Source: Pandoraea anhela
GTDB taxonomy: Bacteria > Pseudomonadota > Gammaproteobacteria > Burkholderiales > Burkholderiaceae
Assembly (NCBI RefSeq): GCF_902459655.1
Contig: NZ_CABPSB010000005.1
Location: 1 to 64,000 of the forward strand
Direction of reading: 5' to 3'
Length of the DNA stretch: 64,000 nucleotides
Shown in pieces: positions 58,589-64,000 of this stretch (position 1 is its first letter; the number at the start of each line of letters is the position of its first letter). Both the position numbers and the translations under genes were made by a program. The notes under the pieces are model-generated. The model ran no database searches. It worked only from the letters and a program-made list of their open reading frames with translations, and was not told the origin of the DNA.

Positions 58589-61417
58589 TCAACGACGCGT
58601 GGTCTCCTCGCGCGTCGACACCCCGACACGTCGGTCCGTGCGCGCTTTCGCCTCGATCAGCAAACGCTGCACGCGCGATTGCGATTGCAGCGTCTGCGGC
58701 AACGACTGCTGGGCGACGACATCGCACTGCATGGTGCCGGTGAGACGCACGACGTCGCGGCGCTCGACATTGCGGATCTCGCAACGCATCGGCTGCCCCC
58801 GGTCGAGCAGATAGAGCGCCGAGAGCGGATGTGACGACTCGATCATGAATTCGCCGTGTGCGTCGAGCGGCGGCGCCGCCACGCTCAACACGCGTGCGTT
58901 GTCGAGCGACAGCCCGTCCGGGCCGATCGCCCGTCCGACGTAGGTATAGCTGCGCGTGGCCGTCACCCGATGCACTTTCATGCGGCCCGGCGTCAGGAAG
59001 TAGTCTTGCGGGCCTGCGCCACGCAGCACGCCGACCGAGTAGTCGGAGAGTCCCTGCCACGCCTCCGCCACTTCCCCTTGCTGAACGCGATAGCCGCCGA
59101 TGGGCGTCATCGCCGCCGCACCGAAATCGACCGTGAGCGGACGTCCGCCAACCTGCAATGTGGCGGCAGCGCTGTCCGTCGCGGCCTCGGTGGGGTCAAG
59201 CGCATCCGCGTCATCCCCGGCATACGCCGTGTCGCTCACCACCAGGGCGACGCCAGCGGGCGGCTCACCGGCAAGCATGGCCGGACCGACCACCACTCTG
59301 TCGCGCATCACGGCGAAACTCGACGCATAGCTGCCGGAGAACGCGCCGCTCGCACTGCCCACGCCCTCATTGCCGAAGCTTCGCGAGAACATTGCCTGCA
59401 CGTCGCCATAGCGGCCGTCCACGGCGCCACGAACGTTCGCCGTCCCGCCGCCGTTTTCCGTGCCGCTCAGCCCAACGGCGATCTCGCGGCGCGACGTGTC
59501 GTCCCATGTCCAGGCGTGTGAGGCGTGGTAGTCCACGCGCGCGCCGCGCTCCTCGGTGTTGCCCATGCGAACATCGACCCCGCCGCTCGAGAACGTCGAC
59601 AGGCTGGCGCCCGCCAGCGCGGGCCGGTGCATGCTTACCGAGAGGTTGACGAAGGCGCCGGCGTCCGGCCGGCCGACGTCGGCGTAATGTCGCCGGTATC
59701 CGCCCACGCGCGTGTTGATGACGAACCGTTCCCATCGGAACGAGCGGCTCAGCGTGGCTTGAAGCGTTCTCGACACACCGGCGCGCTGAGCACGTCCGTT
59801 CCAGAACGGATCGTCGCCCGGGGCTGCGGCATACGACGTGCGTGCGCCGTGCGCGCGACTTTGGCTGTAGCCCGCACTGCCTTGCCACTTGCCCAACGGC
59901 ACCGAGACACTCGCATTGAGCGAGTCGTAACAGCCCAGACTGATCGCATCGACATCCCGCGCGAACGGGCCGCTACCGCAGTTCGCCTGACGCATCTGGT
60001 AACGGTAAAGACTCAGCCCCATGCCGTTGGAGAAGGAAATCGACTGCGTATTGCCACGCGCGCCGCCCGTGCCCATGAGCAAGGCGGCGGTCGTCGTCAC
60101 GCGACCGAGTGCAAATGCGTGTTGCCAACTGACTTGCGTCTCGTTGAACACTTGCGACGGCAGCCACACGAGCCCGGAAGTCAGCGTTACGCGCTGCCCG
60201 AACGACGTACGCACGCCCGACTGCACCGTGAGACGCTCGCGACGATTCGGGTCGTCGAAACGGCGGCGATTTACCGTGCGTCCCGCCTGAACGAACCATT
60301 GCGTTCCTCGCCCGAACATTGCGCCGCCAACCTTCGTGTACGGCTCGGTTTCGGTGCGCACCAGCCTGTCGCCTTCGACGATACGCAGTGTCACCAGATA
60401 CGCGCCTTCGGGGAAGTAACGCGTATCGAACTGCTGAACGCCCGCAGGCAGATAGGCACTGCCCAGCAGTTCGCTGCCACGGTAGGCGTCGACGCGCGAA
60501 TCGCGCGTGAGCAGCACCGTCAACGGCGATCCCTGCGCGGCGACCGCCTCGTTGAGATAGGCTTGTGACGTGCCGATACGTGCACCGTCGAAGCGCTCCA
60601 CCGGCAGCAATGAAAATCCGAAACTGCCGCCCTGCGCGCTGGACAGATTGCGCTGATCCATTCGGCCGGCCTGAACGTAGTGCGTCGCGCCGAGATCGTG
60701 CCGGTAGTAGAGACTGTCCACGCTTGCGCGCGTGCCGTCCGACGGTACAGACAAGCCGTTGTCGTACGCACCGCTGCTCGCATGCACGAGCGACCACGTG
60801 AAGCCCGCATAGCTCGCGGGCGAGATCCCCAGCGCGCCGTTTCCGAGCACGGTGAGGTTGCGATAGCGCTCACGCGTCGATGCATTCACGACCTGCGTGT
60901 GAACCAACGCGCGCTCGCTACCCGGAGAATTGGTGTGAAACGCCGGGCCGGCAGTGTTTTCCGCCGGTAACCAGTCCTTGGCGAGAAAGAGTTCGAGAAC
61001 GCCTTGCGTCTCGTCGAAAATCGCGCCGGCCGACGCCGTCTCAAGATACCAGCAGCCCGTTTGCACGGCTGCGCCGGCGCAGGCGAGATGGCCGTTGCGC
61101 GGCATGGGTTTGCCGAGCACCTCGATCAGTGAGGCCGGGGCGGCCGTTGAGCTAGCCGGTACGGGCAACGTCATGCGCGCCTCGATGGCGCGCACGACCG
61201 CTTCGGGCGTCTCCAGTCGCACATCGTTCGGGTCGACGAACACCGGAAACACGCCGAGCGAGTGCCCGAGCAGCCGAACGTCGACGTGCTCGACCTGTCC
61301 GAGAGCAATGTCTTCGAACCCGGGCGGAACCGCGTCCATGGGTCCGGCTTGCGACGCATTGGCGTCGAGCAGAAGCCAGGACAGGCAGACGAGGTAGGTA
61401 TGACGGACCGTTGACAT
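58589..61417 (-). CDS. Alpha-class fimbrial outer-membrane usher (CfaC/CblC-like)
   Basis: 942 residues from the ATG at 61417, an outer-membrane beta-barrel usher that exports the fimbrial subunits. A signal peptide opens it (VRHTYLVCLSWLLLDANASQ). The N-terminal domain has a Cys pair (HLACAGAAVQTGCWYLETAS), then the long barrel of alternating strands with GERALVH, YYRHDLGATHYVQAGRMDQRN and the RYFPEGAYLVTLRIVEG plug-like segment, followed by the C-terminal CooC/CfaC domain (VDFGAAAMTPIGGYRVQQGEV). It is typical of CFA/I- and cable-pilus ushers and unlike the FimD class. Immediately follows the pilin gene. Confidence 0.88.
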   Translation of the reverse strand: MSTVRHTYLVCLSWLLLDANASQAGPMDAVPPGFEDIALGQVEHVDVRLLGHSLGVFPVFVDPNDVRLETPEAVVRAIEARMTLPVPASSTAAPASLIEVLGKPMPRNGHLACAGAAVQTGCWYLETASAGAIFDETQGVLELFLAKDWLPAENTAGPAFHTNSPGSERALVHTQVVNASTRERYRNLTVLGNGALGISPASYAGFTWSLVHASSGAYDNGLSVPSDGTRASVDSLYYRHDLGATHYVQAGRMDQRNLSSAQGGSFGFSLLPVERFDGARIGTSQAYLNEAVAAQGSPLTVLLTRDSRVDAYRGSELLGSAYLPAGVQQFDTRYFPEGAYLVTLRIVEGDRLVRTETEPYTKVGGAMFGRGTQWFVQAGRTVNRRRFDDPNRRERLTVQSGVRTSFGQRVTLTSGLVWLPSQVFNETQVSWQHAFALGRVTTTAALLMGTGGARGNTQSISFSNGMGLSLYRYQMRQANCGSGPFARDVDAISLGCYDSLNASVSVPLGKWQGSAGYSQSRAHGARTSYAAAPGDDPFWNGRAQRAGVSRTLQATLSRSFRWERFVINTRVGGYRRHYADVGRPDAGAFVNLSVSMHRPALAGASLSTFSSGGVDVRMGNTEERGARVDYHASHAWTWDDTSRREIAVGLSGTENGGGTANVRGAVDGRYGDVQAMFSRSFGNEGVGSASGAFSGSYASSFAVMRDRVVVGPAMLAGEPPAGVALVVSDTAYAGDDADALDPTEAATDSAAATLQVGGRPLTVDFGAAAMTPIGGYRVQQGEVAEAWQGLSDYSVGVLRGAGPQDYFLTPGRMKVHRVTATRSYTYVGRAIGPDGLSLDNARVLSVAAPPLDAHGEFMIESSHPLSALYLLDRGQPMRCEIRNVERRDVVRLTGTMQCDVVAQQSLPQTLQSQSRVQRLLIEAKARTDRRVGVSTREETTRR

Positions 61418-61503
61418 GATGAAGCGATGCAAGGCGAGAATGCTGGAAGGTGCCGCTTCACACCGCGGCACCTCAGCACCTCACCTTCGGATCGACAGGA
61501 TGT

Positions 61504-62010
61504 TTAGTTGGCCGATGCCACGATCAGCATCTCGAGACGGCCGACATAGCGTCCGGCGATCGGCGGGTTGGTGCCCGGAACCCGGCCCGTGACCGACAGC
61601 GGTATCGTCTTCGACTCGCCGGTCGCCGCACCGGTCCAGATCTGCGCAGCGTTCATCGCGGTGTTCGCCGTGGTGATGACCTGACCGTCGAATCGCACCG
61701 TCAGCGGGATCGCGGCGACTTCGCTGCTCGTCGTATGCACCAGCGTGGATGCCGAGCCGAGACGAACGTTGACGTTTTGCGTCGGATCGTTCGTGTAGAG
61801 ACGCGTCTGAATCGTCGGGGCGACGATGTCGCGCGACGCCGCGTGGTAGGCGAAATCGAGGCTCGACGGCATCGGATTGCCGTTGGCCTGAAGCACCGAC
61901 AGCGTCGGGTCGATGTTCGCGCTCAGATCCATCACGACTTCCGCCGAGTAAGCGGCAGTCATCGGGAGAGCCAGCGCGGCGACGGCCGCCAGGTGTTTAA
62001 ACGTCTTCAT
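61504..62010 (-). CDS. Alpha-class major fimbrial subunit (CfaB/CblA-like)
   Basis: 168 residues. Signal peptide MKTFKHLAAVAALALPMTAAYS (cleavage near 22). The mature N-terminus MDLSANIDPTLSVLQANGNP strongly recalls the donor strand of CFA/I CfaB and CblA (IDPTLDLLQ-type), and the rest shows the Ig-like pilin fold (YTNDPTQNVNVRLGSA, IPLTVRFDGQ, GRYVGRLEMLIVASA). No disulphide cysteines, as in this class. AAGGAAA lies 9 bases before the ATG. It would be the bulk of the fibre. Confidence 0.9.
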   Translation of the reverse strand: MKTFKHLAAVAALALPMTAAYSAEVVMDLSANIDPTLSVLQANGNPMPSSLDFAYHAASRDIVAPTIQTRLYTNDPTQNVNVRLGSASTLVHTTSSEVAAIPLTVRFDGQVITTANTAMNAAQIWTGAATGESKTIPLSVTGRVPGTNPPIAGRYVGRLEMLIVASAN

Positions 62011-62092
62011 GCTTGATATTTCCTTATCTTAAGTAAAGAAAGCACCGGCTCGGCCGGCAAAAGTGTGAGACTTCATGTCTCATCGAATAGGG

Positions 62093-62872
62093 CTACGGCG
62101 CGAGAGGCAGGTCCATGACCTGCGCGCCTGTCTGGCTGTCGACCAGATATCGGATGCGCACCTGTGCGTTATGCAGCGTGTCGGGAAGTGCGTGGGTCTG
62201 GCCGGGATAGACGCTGCGGCCTACCTCCTGCCACTCGCAACTGTCGTCGTCGTCGCTGGTACATCGGCCCACGGCGCGCACATGCGCTCTGACATTGCCG
62301 ATGTTTTTCAGCGAGCGGTTGTCATCGCTTCGCGCGAGTTGCGGCGACGGATTCTGAGGCGCGACGCGAACCAGCGCCCCCCAGACGAAGCTCACCTGGA
62401 CATCGGAATCGAAGTCGGTCTGGTTCGAGGTATCCTGCGCGGCACCGGTAGCCGAGACGGGTCGGAAGTACACGCGATAGGCGGTTTCGACCGCCGGGCG
62501 ACCCAGCGAGACGACGCGCACCTGGCGGGTCGCGCCGCCCGCAAGTACGAATTTCGCGGGAGAGGCGACGAGTCCGTCACCGCGCTCGAGACTGACGGGC
62601 ACTTCGTGCTCGCCGTCGGTCGCCGGATCGACAATCCGCTTGACGGTGACTTCGACGTACTGGGTCTGCGGCGACTGCGATGTGATACGAATCACGCTGA
62701 CCTGCGACCGGTCGCCCGAGATGGCACTGGCGATCGGCGAGATCGTGACGTTGGCCGTCGCGGGCGCCGACATCGACAGCCACGTCGATGCCAGCAAGGC
62801 CGCCGCCATGGCGCTGTGCCGGAGGTGTCCTGCCAACCACGTTCGTTGCGCGTGGCCTCTCGCCTCGCTCAT
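62093..62872 (-). CDS. Alpha-class periplasmic fimbrial chaperone (CfaA/CblB-like)
   Basis: 259 residues, first gene of the fimbrial operon. A signal peptide (HSAMAAALLASTWLSMSAPATAN, residues about 19-41) precedes an immunoglobulin-like domain of the CfaA type: ISPIASAISGDRSQVSVIRI, YVEVTVKRIV, GGATRQVRVVSLG (the start of the G1 strand) and YRVYFRPVSA. The Cys pair CTSDDDDSCEW lies in the second domain. Pilus-binding chaperone that stabilises the pilin and tip by donor-strand complementation before the usher. Confidence 0.88.
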   Translation of the reverse strand: MSEARGHAQRTWLAGHLRHSAMAAALLASTWLSMSAPATANVTISPIASAISGDRSQVSVIRITSQSPQTQYVEVTVKRIVDPATDGEHEVPVSLERGDGLVASPAKFVLAGGATRQVRVVSLGRPAVETAYRVYFRPVSATGAAQDTSNQTDFDSDVQVSFVWGALVRVAPQNPSPQLARSDDNRSLKNIGNVRAHVRAVGRCTSDDDDSCEWQEVGRSVYPGQTHALPDTLHNAQVRIRYLVDSQTGAQVMDLPLAP

Positions 62873-62965
62873 TTCCGTTCCTCTGTTCGTTGTCGCATGA
62901 CGGTGCAGTGAATTGCAGTTCGCAGTTCATCCACGCCGAAGCGAATAACGACATCGTAGGGACGG

Positions 62966-63010
62966 CATCGATTGAGCGAAATCTGACAAGTCAGATTTCG
63001 CTCAACGATG
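62966..63010. repeat. Near-perfect 45-bp inverted repeat upstream of the fimbrial operon
   Basis: Arms TTGAGCGAAATCTGAC (62972-62987) and GTCAGATTTCGCTCAA (62990-63005) are perfectly complementary over 16 bp with a 2-bp centre; with one bulged base the pairing extends by CATCG/CGATG on the outside. It lies 94 bp upstream of the chaperone start. No T run follows it on either strand, so it is not a plain terminator. Confidence 0.85.
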
Positions 63011-63094
63011 TTGAAATGGGCGTTTCCTTAAAGACTTTCTCTGCGCATCGCGCTATGCGCAATGGCCGGCGTGGCCGGGGGGCCGGTGTGAATG

Positions 63095-63583
63095 TCAGTC
63101 GACGAGCGCGACGTTGACGAGTGTGGGGTGAAGCACGCGCACGATCTCCGACGGCGCCATCGACACGAGATAGCCGCGACGGCCACCGTTGATATAGATC
63201 TCGGGGAGTTCGAGAATCGACGCTTCCATGTAGATCGGCATGCGCTTGCGTGTGCCGAACGGGCTCGTGCCGCCCACCAGAAAACCGGAATGACGGTTCG
63301 CGACTTCCGGCTTGCATGTCTCGATCCGCTTGCGCGCCGCCTGACGCGCCAGCGATTTGGTCGACACTTGCCGGTCGCCATGCATGAGCACGATCAGCGG
63401 ATTGGCGTCTTCGTCTTCCATCACCAGTGTCTTGATCACGCAGTGTTCCGGCACCTGCAATGCCTGCGACGAGACACGCGTGCCGCCGTGGTCCTGATAC
63501 TCGTAGAAGTGACTCCGGAATGCGACCTTGGCTTCGCGAAGCTGTTTGGTCGCAGGAGTCTCGGCAGTGGCCTTGGATTTCAT
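63095..63583 (-). CDS. ybaK: YbaK/EbsC-type aminoacyl-tRNA deacylase
   Basis: 162 residues from the ATG at 63583. Trans-editing domain of the YbaK/ProRS-INS family, which hydrolyses mischarged Cys-tRNA(Pro). The substrate-site segment VIKTLVMEDEDANPLIVLMHGDRQVS, given here by its position about 58-83, contains the conserved Lys, and the GGTSPFGTRKRMPIYME motif is typical of YbaK. The long open frame extends to 63922 but the upstream part is Arg-rich and lies across the start of the next gene. It is divergent from the ligase gene and precedes the fimbrial control region. Confidence 0.93.
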   Translation of the reverse strand: MKSKATAETPATKQLREAKVAFRSHFYEYQDHGGTRVSSQALQVPEHCVIKTLVMEDEDANPLIVLMHGDRQVSTKSLARQAARKRIETCKPEVANRHSGFLVGGTSPFGTRKRMPIYMEASILELPEIYINGGRRGYLVSMAPSEIVRVLHPTLVNVALVD

Positions 63584-63709
63584 ATCGTAAGAGACGCGCT
63601 GAAGACGAGGGAACGCCCGGCGGAGGTCCGGGGGGTGGCATCGGTTCGGCACAGATTCCGTAAAATACGGATTGTAAGCAATCGCTTCCTCGCGCATTAC
63701 AATGCCGCC

Positions 63710-64000
63710 ATGTCTGCAACACTCTGTGCCGTGCCTTCCTTGCCGACGGATGCCCACGTCGAGACCTTCCTCGCCGGTTTGCCGGCGCGCATCGATGCGC
63801 TGCCGGCTCGCATCGCCGCGCAAACGCCGCACCGCATCGCGCTGATCGACGACTTCGGCCGCCTCACCTACAGCGAGTTGGCGAATGCCGTCGCCGCGAG
63901 CGCCGAGCGGTTGCGTGCGCATGGCGTTCGCGGCGGCGACCGGGTGATGCTCGTCGGCGAGAACGGTATCGCTTACGTGGTGCTGCTGCTCGCCGTCGCG
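63710..64000 (+). CDS. AMP-binding (acyl-CoA synthetase-like) protein, N-terminal part
   Basis: Open to the end of the window (97 codons, no stop). The product begins MSATLCAVPSLPTDAHVE and has the N-terminal pattern of class I adenylate-forming ligases: ALIDDFGRLTYSELANAVAA, AERLRAHGVRGGDRVMLVGE and NGIAYVVLLLAV. Likely a fatty-acyl-CoA or aryl-CoA ligase; the specificity and active site lie beyond the right edge. ATG at 63702 is in another frame. Confidence 0.72.
   Translation, partial: MSATLCAVPSLPTDAHVETFLAGLPARIDALPARIAAQTPHRIALIDDFGRLTYSELANAVAASAERLRAHGVRGGDRVMLVGENGIAYVVLLLAVA

Overview
The window is chromosomal DNA of a high-GC betaproteobacterium. The housekeeping blocks (exbB-exbD-lpxK-Trm112-kdsB-adk, ribF-ileS-lspA, clpS-clpA beside a cold-shock gene, rpmB-rpmG, murB-yajQ-plsY) are arranged as in Burkholderiaceae. 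A Pandoraea-like organism is my best guess, from gene content and protein style only; no rRNA or tRNA gene is present to confirm it. About 60 protein genes are packed on both strands, many in overlapping translationally coupled pairs, with clear hairpin terminators between convergent units.

Left part (1-28 kb). A branched-chain amino acid ABC transporter (permease plus binding lipoprotein) runs off the left edge. It is followed by fkpB-ispH, radC, the ribosomal protein pair rpmB-rpmG, the NAD de novo genes (nadB facing nadA-nadC), a fatty acid desaturase, an MscS channel, purN-rsmB, the ribF and ileS-lspA genes, coaBC, an MFS exporter, a luciferase-family oxidoreductase, dut, clpS-clpA and a cold-shock gene with a long leader.

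Middle part (28-51 kb). From 28.1 to 33.2 kb is an accessory block: an AT-rich stretch, a collapsed aromatic-ring dioxygenase locus, a solitary glycosyltransferase, an SDR/LysR divergent pair and a small secreted protein. It separates the cold-shock/clp genes from icd, which I expect to be neighbours in relatives. Then come icd, rluE, two small exported lysine-rich proteins, a DUF192 protein, an HD-GYP phosphodiesterase, sodB, xseA, the exbBD-lpxK-kdsB-adk lipid A/KDO group, an HSD10-like SDR, a DUF962 membrane protein, a SirB1-type protein, murJ, rpsT, a DUF3579 protein and argF.

Right part (51-64 kb). ppnP, a patatin phospholipase, murB, yajQ and plsY are followed by a second accessory block (56.3-63.0 kb). 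This holds an RcsB-like orphan response regulator facing a complete four-gene alpha-class fimbrial operon (chaperone, major pilin, usher, tip adhesin), which has the gene order of Burkholderia cable pili and enterobacterial CFA/I. A 45-bp near-perfect inverted repeat lies just upstream of that operon. A YbaK deacylase and the start of an acyl-CoA synthetase close the window.

The most notable observations are the dioxygenase remnant, in which pieces of three consecutive genes are fused by internal deletions; the inverted repeat at the fimbrial promoter; a palindrome (TCTTATATAAGA) found at two unrelated promoters; and a group of DnaA-box-like sites between xseA and exbB. I see no clear evidence for a wholly new multi-gene system, CRISPR array, prophage or insertion sequence.
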